Below are positions 16,586 to 24,981 of a DNA stretch of 33,170 nucleotides, in pieces. Numbering within the stretch: the stretch's first letter is position 1; each line of letters begins with the position of its first letter. Made by a program: the position numbers and the translations under genes. Source of the stretch: Brevundimonas sp. UBA5713 (GTDB taxonomy: Bacteria; Pseudomonadota; Alphaproteobacteria; Caulobacterales; Caulobacteraceae); assembly GCF_002419815.1 (NCBI RefSeq), contig NZ_DIGV01000031.1, positions 1 to 33,170 of the forward strand, in the 5' to 3' direction. The notes beneath the pieces are model-generated. The model was not told where the DNA came from, did no database searches, and saw only the letters and a list, made by a program, of their open reading frames with translations.

Positions 16586-18097
16586 TCAGGCATTCACGGT
16601 CAGAATGGAAACCTTCTTCCCGCCCAGTTCGCGACCGCCTTCTTCGGCTTCGCGATCCAGCAGGCGGGTGGGGTAGTCGCCAGTGAAATAGTGATCGGTG
16701 AACTGCGGGCAGTCGTTGTTGCGCGGACCGACGCCGGTGGCTTCATACAGGCCGTCGATCGACAGGAAGCCGAGCGAATCCACTTCCAGAATGGCGCGCA
16801 TCTCTTCCATGGAGTGGGTGGCGGCCATCAGTTGCGAACGCTCCGGCATGTCGATGCCATAGAAGTCCGGATACAGGATTTGCGGGCTGGCCGAGCGCAG
16901 GTGGACCTCGGCGGCACCGGCGGCGCGCACGGCACGCACCAGTTTCAGCGAGGTGGTGCCGCGTACAATGGAATCATCGATCAGCACCACGCGCTTGCCA
17001 GCCAGAACGGCACGGTTGGGGCTGTGCTTCATACGCACGCCCTTCTGGCGCGAGGCCTGCGACGGCTGGATGAAGGTGCGGCCGAGATAGTGGCTGCGGA
17101 TGATGCCCATTTCGAAGGGGATGCCCGCTTCCTGCGCATAGCCCAGAGCCGCAGGCACGCCCGAGTCGGGCACCGGCACCACGATGTCGGCGTCGATCTG
17201 GAATTCGCGTGCAAGGCGGCGGCCCATTTCCTTGCGGACTTCGTAGACCGAGCGGCCATTCACGATGGAATCCGGACGAGCGAAGTAGACGTATTCGAAC
17301 AGGCAAGGACGGGCCGGACGATCAGCGAACGGCTTGATCGAGGTCAGGCCCTCGTCATCGATGACGACGACTTCGCCGTGTTCCACATCGCGGATGAAGG
17401 TCGCGCCCATGGTGTCGAGTGCGCAGGTCTCTGACGCCATCACCCAGGCTTCACCCAGCTTGCCCAGCACCAGCGGGCGGATGCCCAGCGGGTCACGCGC
17501 GCCGATCATCTTGAAGCGGGTCTGCGCCACCAGAGCATAGCCGCCTTCGATGCGGCCCAGCGCGTCGATGAAGCGGTCGATGATCTTGGCCTTACGGCTG
17601 CGGGCGATCAGGTGAAGGATGGCCTCGGAGTCCGAGGTGGACTGGAAGATTGCACCTTCCGCCACAAGTTGTGCGTGGATGTGCTTGAAATTGGTCAGGT
17701 TGCCGTTGTGGGCAATGGCGATGCCGCCCTGATCCAGATCGGCAAACATCGGCTGGATGTTACGGATGAAGCTGCCGCCTGCGGTCGAATAGCGGGTGTG
17801 GCCCACCGCCGCCGATCCCGGCAGGCGGCTGGTCAGATCCGCATTGCCAAAGGCCTCGCCGATCAGACCCATGTGGCGCTCGGTGAAAAAGCTCTGGGCT
17901 TCCAGCACGCTGGCGATACCGCAAGCTTCCTGACCGCGATGCTGAAGCGTATGCAGGCCCAGAGCCACGATAGAGGATGCCTCGTTGTCGGGAGCGCCCC
18001 ACACCCCGCAGACGCCACATTCAAGGCGCAGCTGCTCATCGTCCGGTTCGCGCCAGTGTTCGCGGTGAACGACGGGATCGGAGATATGGTGGCGCAT
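16586..18097 (-). CDS. purF: Amidophosphoribosyltransferase
   Basis: First committed enzyme of de novo purine synthesis; it transfers the glutamine amide to PRPP. About 503 residues. The N-terminal nucleophile-type glutaminase is recognised by LECGVCGVWG, where Cys27 is the expected nucleophile exposed after removal of a 26-residue propeptide. HTRYSTAG and AHNGNLTN follow. The phosphoribosyltransferase half has the PRPP loop RVVLIDDSIVRGTTS. The ATG at 18097 has GGAG at good spacing; an upstream start at 18139 adds 14 unlikely residues. It lies behind cvpA, the same order as in many proteobacteria. Confidence 0.97.
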   Translation of the reverse strand: MRHHISDPVVHREHWREPDDEQLRLECGVCGVWGAPDNEASSIVALGLHTLQHRGQEACGIASVLEAQSFFTERHMGLIGEAFGNADLTSRLPGSAAVGHTRYSTAGGSFIRNIQPMFADLDQGGIAIAHNGNLTNFKHIHAQLVAEGAIFQSTSDSEAILHLIARSRKAKIIDRFIDALGRIEGGYALVAQTRFKMIGARDPLGIRPLVLGKLGEAWVMASETCALDTMGATFIRDVEHGEVVVIDDEGLTSIKPFADRPARPCLFEYVYFARPDSIVNGRSVYEVRKEMGRRLAREFQIDADIVVPVPDSGVPAALGYAQEAGIPFEMGIIRSHYLGRTFIQPSQASRQKGVRMKHSPNRAVLAGKRVVLIDDSIVRGTTSLKLVRAVRAAGAAEVHLRSASPQILYPDFYGIDMPERSQLMAATHSMEEMRAILEVDSLGFLSIDGLYEATGVGPRNNDCPQFTDHYFTGDYPTRLLDREAEEGGRELGGKKVSILTVNA

Positions 18098-18161
18098 CGT
18101 GGAACTCCGATGACCGAGGGTAAGTAGGATGGCCCGCACCTAGTCCTGACGGCGGTCAAGT

Positions 18162-18725
18162 TCAAGGCTCAATGTTCGGTTTCGGCCCGGATTGGTCCGA
18201 AAAACCCTCGCGTACGGACTGATTTACCACGGGGGTCAGGGCATCGGCCCCCTTGCTGATGACGGGCAGGGCGATCTGGATGGTGCGCGCGGCGGTGATG
18301 CTGACGGGCAGGGTCTTGGCCTCGACGAACCAGCGCGGTGGATTGTCGGCCATGATCCCCATCAGAGTCAGATGCACCCCGCCGATGATGACAAGGGCGC
18401 GGATCAGACCGATGCCGACGCCGATCAACTGATCCAGCGTGCCCAGTACATGGCCGCGGCTGCCCCTGGAAATGGCATGGGTCATCAGGCGCAGGCCAAA
18501 ATAGGTCAGCACAAACACCACGCCGACCGCGAGAATGGAGCCCGCCCAGTCCGGATCAACCAGCTGACGCCCGAAAGGGGCCGTCCATGGCAGGGTGATC
18601 AGGGCGACCAGAGCCGCAAAGGCGAGGCTGAATAGAGAGGTTAGCTCGCGCAGGCCTCCGCGAAACCATCCGGCAGCACAGGAAAACAACAGGGCGAGGA
18701 TGACGAACACGTCGAAGCCGGTCAT
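18162..18725 (-). CDS. cvpA: CvpA-family membrane protein
   Basis: A 187-residue inner-membrane protein with about four hydrophobic helices and the family opening FDVFVILALLFSCAAGWFRGGLREL. The glycine-rich repeat GTLDQLIGVGIGLIRALVIIGG is also typical. CvpA is linked to colicin V export and to envelope stress or permeability in enterobacteria; its exact role is unsettled. It sits 64 bp upstream of purF and 56 bp after radA, the common cvpA-purF pairing. The C-terminal tail after about residue 155 is hydrophilic. Confidence 0.93.
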   Translation of the reverse strand: MTGFDVFVILALLFSCAAGWFRGGLRELTSLFSLAFAALVALITLPWTAPFGRQLVDPDWAGSILAVGVVFVLTYFGLRLMTHAISRGSRGHVLGTLDQLIGVGIGLIRALVIIGGVHLTLMGIMADNPPRWFVEAKTLPVSITAARTIQIALPVISKGADALTPVVNQSVREGFSDQSGPKPNIEP

Positions 18726-18781
18726 GCCGCCATCCTATCGCGCCCGTAAGCGGAAACCGTAGTGAAAAATCGTCCAGAATC

Positions 18782-20149
18782 TCAGAAGCGGTTTTGGGCG
18801 ATGCGATCCACGGCCTCGGCCAGTTTGTCGACCACGGTGAGGGTGACGTCGCTCTTCTTGCCCTTGCCCAAGGCGGGCGCGATGGCACGTTCAAAGCCCA
18901 GTTTGGCGGCTTCTCTCAAGCGCGCCTCGGCGCGGCCTACGGCGCGGACCTCGCCCGAGAGGCCGATTTCGCCAAACACCACGCAGCCCTTGGGCAGCGG
19001 CTTGTCCAGTGCCGAGGAAATCAGCGCGGCGGCGGCCGCCAAGTCAGCAGCGGGCTCATTGATTCGCATGCCGCCCGCGACGTTCAGATAGACGTCCTTG
19101 TCGCCAAAGGTGATGCCACAGCGCGCCTCCAGCACGGCCAGAAGCATGGCAAGGCGGCCTGAATCCCAGCCCACGACCGCACGACGCGGCGTGCCATAGG
19201 CGGACGGGGCGACCAGCGCCTGAATCTCCACCAGCACGGGACGAGAGCCTTCGATACCGGCAAAGACGGCGGCCCCCGGCGCGCCCTCCTTGCCTTCGCC
19301 GAGGAAGAGGGCAGACGGATTGGCTACTTCGCGCAGGCCGCTGTCGCCCATTTCGAACACGCCGATCTCGTCGGTCGCGCCAAAGCGGTTCTTGCCCGCG
19401 CGCAGGATACGGAAGGGATAGCCGCGCTCGCCCTCGAAGCTGAGGACGGCGTCGACCATGTGTTCGACCACGCGGGGCCCTGCGATCTGGCCATCCTTGG
19501 TCACGTGGCCGACGAGGATGATGGCGGGGCCGTCATTCTTGGCCATGCGTACCAGCTCGGCGGCGCAGGCCCGAACCTGTGTGATCGAGCCGGGGCCCGC
19601 CTCGTGCGCATCCGACCACAGGGTCTGGATGGAATCGATGATGACGATGTCGAACTTGTCGCGTTTCAACGTCGTCAGAATGTCTCGCAGCGAGGTGGCC
19701 GAGGCCAACGCTACGGGCGCATCGGCCACGCCCATGCGCTTGGCCCGCGCGCGAATCTGCTCGATGGCTTCTTCGCCCGAGATATAGGCGACCTTGGCCC
19801 CGCCGCGCGCGGCCTTGGCGGTCACCTCCAGCAGCAGGGTGGATTTGCCCACGCCCGGATCACCGCCCAGCAGAATGGCCGAGGAGGGCACCACGCCGCC
19901 GCCGCACACGCGGTCGAACTCGGCCACGCCGGTGATGATGCGGGGCGGGTCGGGCGTGTCGGACGCCAGTGTCTCGAACGTCAGGCCGCGACCACGCGCC
20001 GTGGCGGTGGGCTTCATCGCACCGGGAGGGGCCGCTTTCGACTCCTCCACCAGCGTGTTCCATTCCCCGCAGCCGGAGCATTGCCCAGACCATTTGCCGT
20101 GCACGGCACCACAGGATTTGCAGACGAAGAGAGACGAGTCACGAGCCAT
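18782..20149 (-). CDS. radA: DNA repair protein RadA
   Basis: A 455-residue branch-migration ATPase involved in recombinational repair. It has the N-terminal zinc finger with Cys10, Cys13, Cys24 and Cys27, a RecA-like core with Walker A GDPGVGKS (96-103), the RadA-specific KNRFG motif (near residue 258), and a C-terminal Lon-protease-like domain (MRINEPAADLAAAAALISS and GEIGLSGEVRAV). It lacks the catalytic Ser-Lys of true Lon, as usual. It is followed by cvpA-purF. Upstream is a divergent Yip1-type gene. Confidence 0.97.
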   Translation of the reverse strand: MARDSSLFVCKSCGAVHGKWSGQCSGCGEWNTLVEESKAAPPGAMKPTATARGRGLTFETLASDTPDPPRIITGVAEFDRVCGGGVVPSSAILLGGDPGVGKSTLLLEVTAKAARGGAKVAYISGEEAIEQIRARAKRMGVADAPVALASATSLRDILTTLKRDKFDIVIIDSIQTLWSDAHEAGPGSITQVRACAAELVRMAKNDGPAIILVGHVTKDGQIAGPRVVEHMVDAVLSFEGERGYPFRILRAGKNRFGATDEIGVFEMGDSGLREVANPSALFLGEGKEGAPGAAVFAGIEGSRPVLVEIQALVAPSAYGTPRRAVVGWDSGRLAMLLAVLEARCGITFGDKDVYLNVAGGMRINEPAADLAAAAALISSALDKPLPKGCVVFGEIGLSGEVRAVGRAEARLREAAKLGFERAIAPALGKGKKSDVTLTVVDKLAEAVDRIAQNRF

Positions 20150-20311
20150 GGCCGGACCTTAGCAGAGCCCGCGATTGACGACAGGGCTTAGCTGAGACGG
20201 TACGTCCGGATTTGACGCACAGCCGTTAGTCACAAAGTGGTGTTCTGAAAATGGCAGTTTTTGCTCTATGGGATGAAGTCAGCCCGACTTTCATCCCCAA
20301 CGGAGCCCCCG

Positions 20312-20920
20312 ATGACTGCTGATAATGCGCCTTTGCTAAAGCCCTCTCTGATCGAACGCGTCAAATCGATCCTGCTTCAACCCAAGGCCGAATGGCCGAT
20401 CATCGGTGCGGAACCCGCCACCGTGAAGGGGCTCTTCACCGGCTATGCCATGATATTGGCCGCCATCGGGCCAATCGCCGGACTTATCGGCGGACTGGTT
20501 TTTGGTGGAGCCGGCGCAGTGGGCGCTTTGGCACTGATCGTGGGAGCTGTTGTCTCCTATGTGCTGACGTTGGTCGCAGCCTTTGTTCTGGGGTTCATCA
20601 TCGATGTGCTGGCTCCCTCGTTCGGTGCGCAGCGCAATCTTGAGCAATCGATGAAGGTGTCCGTCTATGGATTCACCCCCGTGTGGATTCTGGGCATTCT
20701 CAACATCGTGCCGATGCTGAGCATTCTGGCCTTCATTGGCGTGCTTTATTCGTTCTATCTGATCTTCCTCGGCATCAAGACCGTGAAGACACCGCTGGAA
20801 GACAAGGCCGTCCTTTATGCTGTGGTGGCCATTATTGCGGCTCTGATTGCCAACCTTTTTGTCAGCATGATCGGCGGTCTGATCATCGCGCCTTTTGCCA
20901 TCGCATCTGCAATGGTCTGA
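20312..20920 (+). CDS. Yip1-family membrane protein, copy 1
   Basis: A 202-residue inner-membrane protein with a cytoplasmic N-terminus (SLIERVKSILLQPKAEWPII) followed by five hydrophobic segments, matching the Yip1 domain architecture in bacteria. The LQPKAEWPIIGAE segment before the first helix is characteristic. Bacterial members have no assigned function. GGAG precedes the ATG at 20312. It is colinear and clearly homologous with the next gene (ERVKSIL / DRVKGIL, EWPII / EWPIV, QSMK.(S/A)VY). A terminator lies between the two copies. Confidence 0.87.
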   Translation: MTADNAPLLKPSLIERVKSILLQPKAEWPIIGAEPATVKGLFTGYAMILAAIGPIAGLIGGLVFGGAGAVGALALIVGAVVSYVLTLVAAFVLGFIIDVLAPSFGAQRNLEQSMKVSVYGFTPVWILGILNIVPMLSILAFIGVLYSFYLIFLGIKTVKTPLEDKAVLYAVVAIIAALIANLFVSMIGGLIIAPFAIASAMV

Positions 20921-20942
20921 TTTTTTGTCCGGTCGAAGAGAA

Positions 20943-20976
20943 GGGGGCGTCGTCCATCGGGCGGCGCTCTCTTTTT
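20943..20976 (+). terminator. Rho-independent terminator between the Yip1 genes
   Basis: GGGGGCGTCGTCC pairs along 13 positions with GGGCGGCGCTCTC (several G-T pairs) around the loop ATC, followed by five T residues. Confidence 0.8.
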
Positions 20977-21037
20977 ATCCGGTGGATGGAGGCGCAGGTC
21001 CCTTTGGCCTATGATGGTGCCAATATGGAGGGCCTTT

Positions 21038-21652
21038 ATGACCGCTGAAAATACACCGGCGCTGGATCCGAATCTGGTGGACCGGGTGAAGGGAATCCTG
21101 CGCGCGCCTAAGCTGGAATGGCCGATTGTCGCCGCAGAACAGACCACGGTGAAGGCGCTATTTACGCGCTATGCCATGGTGTTGGCGGCTATTCCGGCTC
21201 TGTCGTCCCTTGCCAACGATCTGCTTTTTGGCGATCGCGGCGTGGGCAGCGCCTTGCTGGCCGCCATCGTGGGCTACGGTCTTGCGCTACTGGCCACCTA
21301 TGTGGTGGGCATTGTGATTGACGGTCTGGCCCAGAATTTCGGGTCGGAAAAGAATGTCGTCCAGTCGATGAAGCTGGCCGTCTATTCCATGACGCCCGCT
21401 TGGATCGCAGGCGTTCTGAATATTATCGGTCTGGACTGGCTGGCTGGCCTGCTGGGGCTGTACGGCATCTATCTACTGTATCTGGGGCTGGCCCCGCTGA
21501 AGAAGACGCCCGCGGACAAACAGGTCCTGTACACAGTGGTGCTGGTGCTGGTGGCGATGTTGCTGAATATCGTGATCTTCAGCCTGATCGGGGCGGTTCT
21601 GGCCGCCTTTGCCATCGTGGGTTTCGGGGCGGCAACGTTTGCTATGGGTTGA
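21038..21652 (+). CDS. Yip1-family membrane protein, copy 2
   Basis: A 204-residue paralogue of the preceding gene, with the same layout: N-terminal NLVDRVKGILRAPKLEWPIV, then about five membrane segments, and a shared KTP.DK.VLY motif before the last two helices. GGAGG precedes the ATG at 21038. The two copies have diverged well beyond a recent duplication. It has a terminator on each side, so each copy may be controlled separately. Function unknown. Confidence 0.87.
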   Translation: MTAENTPALDPNLVDRVKGILRAPKLEWPIVAAEQTTVKALFTRYAMVLAAIPALSSLANDLLFGDRGVGSALLAAIVGYGLALLATYVVGIVIDGLAQNFGSEKNVVQSMKLAVYSMTPAWIAGVLNIIGLDWLAGLLGLYGIYLLYLGLAPLKKTPADKQVLYTVVLVLVAMLLNIVIFSLIGAVLAAFAIVGFGAATFAMG

Positions 21653-21675
21653 GGCAAGCCGTCGCCGTTTAAGAC

Positions 21676-21703
21676 AAAGGGCACCCGCGAGGTGCCCTTT
21701 TTT
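21676..21703. terminator. Bidirectional terminator between Yip1 copy 2 and alr
   Basis: AAAGGGCACC pairs perfectly with GGTGCCCTTT (10 bp) around CGCGA, with further T residues on the right. It serves the plus-strand Yip1 gene and, by symmetry, the converging alr gene. Confidence 0.9.
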
Positions 21704-21709
21704 GTGTCC

Positions 21710-22762
21710 CTAGCCGACGTAGAGGCGCGGCACGCGCGGGGTAATCGAGGTCAGCAGTTCATAGCTGATGGTGCCCGCGGCAGTGGCGGCATCGTCGATC
21801 ATCCGGTTGGCCCCGAAAAGTTCGACCGTGTCACCGGCCTTGACGTCCAGACCGGTGACATTGACGGCCAGTACGTCCATGGACACGCGGCCCACGATGG
21901 GGCGCATTTCGCCCGCAACCCAGACCTGACCCTTGGGCGAGTACGACCGCAGTACGCCATCGGCATAGCCCGCGCCGCAGGTGGCGATAGTGACCGGCTT
22001 TTCAGGGCGGAAACCTTGGGAATAGCCCACGGTCTCGCCCACCGGCACGTCACGCACCTGCATGATCTGGGCGTTCAGGGTCGCTACGGGGGCGATATTC
22101 TCGTGCGGCTTGCCCTCGGGGCCGCCGCCGTACAGGCAGATGCCCGGACGCACCACATCGAAGCCGAAATCCTCGCCCAGGAAGCAGCCGCCGGAATTCG
22201 CAAAGCTGCGGGTCGCGTTGGGATATTTGCGCGACACGGCGTCAAAGGCATCACGCTGTTGGCGGTTCAGCGGATTGGCAGGCTCATCGGCGCAGGCGAG
22301 GTGGGTCATCACCAGCGCCAAGCCTCCAAACGGCTCGGGCGCGTTTTCGACGCGATAGCCCAGGCGGTTCATCGCCGTGTCGATTTGCAGGCCGCAAGCC
22401 CCGCCGCCGGACGATAGCCAGTTCTGGACCTGAGCGGGCTGGTTCAGCACGGGGCGCAGATTGGCGGCGCGGATATTGGCGATGTTGTCGCCGTGGGCTC
22501 CGTCCAGCACATAGATGGTCGGCTCGGCACCCAGTCCTTCACGCAGGATCACGCCCTCGGCCGCGCGGGCCACGAAGAAGGTGCGCGCGCCCTCGGCCAT
22601 CAGGCGTCTGGCCACCGCCACCGCGCCCAGCCCATAGCCATCCGCCTTGACGACCGGATTGACCGGACGGCCCGTCAGGGCACCCAGCGTGTGATAGTTA
22701 CGGGCCAGTGCGCCGAGATCGACCGTAAGGCTGGCGGGCAGAGAAGCGGGCAGGGAGGACAT
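21710..22762 (-). CDS. alr: Alanine racemase
   Basis: PLP-dependent interconversion of L- and D-alanine, supplying D-alanine for peptidoglycan. About 350 residues. The PLP lysine is Lys39 in VVKADGYGLGA. The opposing catalytic tyrosine is in VGETVGYSQGF (Tyr247), and the second conserved tyrosine in CGAGYADG. I chose the ATG at 22762, close to the conserved LTVDLGALARN; an ATG at 22792 would add ten residues, and neither has a clear ribosome site. It lies between dnaB and the Yip1/radA block. Whether it is biosynthetic or catabolic is not certain, but the housekeeping context favours biosynthetic. Confidence 0.95.
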   Translation of the reverse strand: MSSLPASLPASLTVDLGALARNYHTLGALTGRPVNPVVKADGYGLGAVAVARRLMAEGARTFFVARAAEGVILREGLGAEPTIYVLDGAHGDNIANIRAANLRPVLNQPAQVQNWLSSGGGACGLQIDTAMNRLGYRVENAPEPFGGLALVMTHLACADEPANPLNRQQRDAFDAVSRKYPNATRSFANSGGCFLGEDFGFDVVRPGICLYGGGPEGKPHENIAPVATLNAQIMQVRDVPVGETVGYSQGFRPEKPVTIATCGAGYADGVLRSYSPKGQVWVAGEMRPIVGRVSMDVLAVNVTGLDVKAGDTVELFGANRMIDDAATAAGTISYELLTSITPRVPRLYVG

Positions 22763-22823
22763 GGGGCGAATGTTTACGCCCCGTTTTCCCATCGGGCCAG
22801 TCCATTAGGGGCAGGAAATGCCC

Positions 22824-24308
22824 TTATTCGTAGTCGTGGTTGTCATAGCGCCCGTCCTTGGCCAGATTGCCAAAGCGGGTGGTGTTGGCGTCGAACGCCA
22901 GCTTCACGATGCCGATGGGGCCGTGACGCTGCTTGCCGATCACGACCTCGGCCTGATGCTGCAGGCGGTCCATGTCTTCCTGCCACTTCAGGTGTTCCTC
23001 GGTGCCTTCGCGCGGTTCGGCGCGGCCGAGGTAGTAGCTCTCGCGGTACACGAACATCACGCAGTCGGCGTCCTGCTCGATCGAGCCCGATTCACGAAGG
23101 TCCGACAGCTGCGGGCGTTTATCGTCGCGCTGTTCCACCTGACGCGACAGCTGTGACAGGGCGATAATCGGAACGTTCAGTTCCTTGGCCAGCGCCTTCA
23201 GACCACCGGTGATTTCGGACACTTCCTGCACGCGGTTCTTGCCGCCGCTTTCGCCGACGGTAACCAGCTGAAGGTAGTCGACCACGATTAGGTCGAGACC
23301 GTGTTCCATACGCGCCAGACGGCGGGCACGGGCCCCCAGTTTGGAAATTGAAATACCGCCGGTGGCGTCGATATAGAGCGGGCTTTCCCCGATCTCGATG
23401 GCCGCATCGCGCAGTTTGGAGAAGTCGCTGGCGTCGATCTCGCCTTTACGCAGCTTGTCCGAGGACACGCCCGACGCATCGGCGAGGATACGCATGGCCA
23501 GCTGTTCGGCACTCATTTCCAGCGAGTAGAAGGCCACCACGCCGCCATCCACGGTCTTGCGGCTGCCGTCCGGCTGGATTTCGTATTTGTAGTTGCGGGC
23601 AACGTTGAAGGCGATGTTGGTCGCCAGCGCCGTCTTGCCCATCGACGGACGACCCGCGAGGATCAGCAAGTCGGAAGGGTGCAGGCCGCCCAGCTTCTGG
23701 TCGAGGTCGTCGAGACGGGTGGCAAGGCCCGCCAGCTTGCCTTCGCGCTGATAGGCTTCGCCCGCCATTTCCACAGCACCGGCCAGAGCGTGGGAAAAGG
23801 ACACAAAGCCGGAGGACGGCTTGCCCGTCTCGGCCAGCGAATAGAGGGTTTGTTCGGCCTGTTCGATCTGGTCTTCGGCGGGGCGCTCGGGATCGGGCGC
23901 GTCCTTGGCGATCTGGCCGCCGATGCGGATCAGTTCACGGCGCAGGGCCAGATCATAGATGACGCGTGCATAGTCCGGCGCATTGGCCGCCGGCGGTGCA
24001 CGGTCCACCAGATCGGCGAGATAGCGAAGGCCGCCGAACTCGGCGAAAGCCGGATCCTGTTTGAACCGCTCCATCAAAATGGTCGGCTCGGCCAGCAGGC
24101 CCTGGCGGATATGGTCTTCGATGGCCTTGAACAGGCGCTGGTGGAAAGGTTCGTAGAAATGGATGTCGCGCAGGCGGTCGCTGAGGCGCTCGAACACGGC
24201 ATTGTCGAACATGAGCGCACCCAGCAGCGCCTGCTCCGCCTCGAGGTTGTGCGGCATGGCCGTCACGGTCACATCAGAGTCGAAAGGCATCGGGGTCAGG
24301 GCGTTCAT
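22824..24308 (-). CDS. dnaB: Replicative DNA helicase DnaB
   Basis: A 494-residue hexameric helicase that unwinds DNA at the fork. The N-terminal DnaB domain begins at PHNLEAEQALLGAL, and the RecA-like domain has Walker A GRPSMGKT (219-226), Walker B LDLIVVDYLQL, and the sensor region ALSQLSRQVEQRDDKRPQLSDLRESG. There is no intein. A weak hairpin (GGGCA/TGCCC, 22809-22823) directly follows the stop. The 5' leader holds two dyads described separately. The order dnaB-alr-radA-cvpA-purF is a conserved alphaproteobacterial arrangement apart from the inserted Yip1 pair. Confidence 0.97.
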   Translation of the reverse strand: MNALTPMPFDSDVTVTAMPHNLEAEQALLGALMFDNAVFERLSDRLRDIHFYEPFHQRLFKAIEDHIRQGLLAEPTILMERFKQDPAFAEFGGLRYLADLVDRAPPAANAPDYARVIYDLALRRELIRIGGQIAKDAPDPERPAEDQIEQAEQTLYSLAETGKPSSGFVSFSHALAGAVEMAGEAYQREGKLAGLATRLDDLDQKLGGLHPSDLLILAGRPSMGKTALATNIAFNVARNYKYEIQPDGSRKTVDGGVVAFYSLEMSAEQLAMRILADASGVSSDKLRKGEIDASDFSKLRDAAIEIGESPLYIDATGGISISKLGARARRLARMEHGLDLIVVDYLQLVTVGESGGKNRVQEVSEITGGLKALAKELNVPIIALSQLSRQVEQRDDKRPQLSDLRESGSIEQDADCVMFVYRESYYLGRAEPREGTEEHLKWQEDMDRLQHQAEVVIGKQRHGPIGIVKLAFDANTTRFGNLAKDGRYDNHDYE

Positions 24309-24328
24309 GATCTTGATACAAACAGAAC

Positions 24329-24408
24329 GGTCTCCATCACGCGAATGACGGAGACCTCAGAAAAGGGGTTGTCCCGTAAGCTGTTTTCCACAGCCTGTGA
24401 ACTACGGG
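24329..24408 (-). promoter_or_regulatory. Two dyads in the dnaB leader, one holding a DnaA-box-like site
   Basis: GGTCTCC (24329) and GGAGACC (24350) form a perfect 7-bp dyad with a 14-nt loop, about 20 bp before the dnaB start. Further upstream, CCCGTA (24373) and TACGGG (24403) enclose GCTGT-tttcc-ACAGC. The inner hairpin contains TTTTCCACA (24384-24392), one base from the DnaA-box consensus TTATCCACA. Dyads are plainly visible; function is inferred. Confidence 0.35.
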
Positions 24409-24419
24409 GAATGTCTAAT

Positions 24420-24815
24420 TTAGCCGCGGCAGGGGTAGCGTTCGCTCATCCAGTCGCGCACGGCCTGGGTGACCGTGACGTTTCGGCGGCTGGCGGGCAG
24501 GCCCTCGAAGCGCGCCACCAGATTTTCAGGCGTGATACCTGTGCCCGAAGAAGGAATGCAGTGGTTCGGACGGCGACCGGCGCGCTGGGCCGTGGCCTGT
24601 TCGGCCTTCACCTGATTGACGGCACCGGTGACCACGCGGATCAGCTGGCGCGTATCGGAACGCATCATGGCGGCGGCACGGTTACGGGGGATATCCTCGC
24701 CCACTTCCAGAAACTGGGCCACGGTCATTTGCGACTGGGCAGCGGCGGGCGTGACAGCAAACAGGGTGGCAGCAGCCGACAGGCTGAGCGCCAAAACAGC
24801 GATGCGACGGGTCAT
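24420..24815 (-). CDS. Secreted Rap1a/Tai-like protein
   Basis: A 131-residue protein with a clear signal peptide (cleavage near AAAQS, about residue 26). The mature part begins MTVAQFLEVGEDI and ends in TVTQAVRDWMSERYPC, with an internal HCIPSSGTGITPENLVARF. This resembles the Rap1a/Tai fold, whose founding members neutralise type VI secretion amidase effectors in the periplasm; many alphaproteobacterial members are orphans of unknown role. The usual first cysteine of the LxxC segment is replaced by glycine here, leaving two cysteines. No T6SS effector is adjacent. The family call is tentative. Confidence 0.6.
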   Translation of the reverse strand: MTRRIAVLALSLSAAATLFAVTPAAAQSQMTVAQFLEVGEDIPRNRAAAMMRSDTRQLIRVVTGAVNQVKAEQATAQRAGRRPNHCIPSSGTGITPENLVARFEGLPASRRNVTVTQAVRDWMSERYPCRG

Positions 24816-24923
24816 AGGTTCGAGATGCTCCGATCACGCTCAGGATGCAAGCGCGATATAGTGTCAGTTGTCTGCCGTAAGGTCCACGGCCTGAATGCAA
24901 GCTGAACAATAGCGGGCATGGAA

Positions 24924-24952
24924 AAGGGCGGCCCGACTTGCGGACCGCCCTT
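24924..24952 (-). terminator. Rho-independent terminator after the TonB-dependent receptor gene
   Basis: AAGGGCGGcCCG pairs with CGGaCCGCCCTT with one mismatch around ACTTG; on the minus strand it is followed by further T residues. It lies 30 bp after the receptor stop. Confidence 0.85.
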
Positions 24953-24981
24953 ATGTTACGCACTAGATCTCGGGCTGCGAC

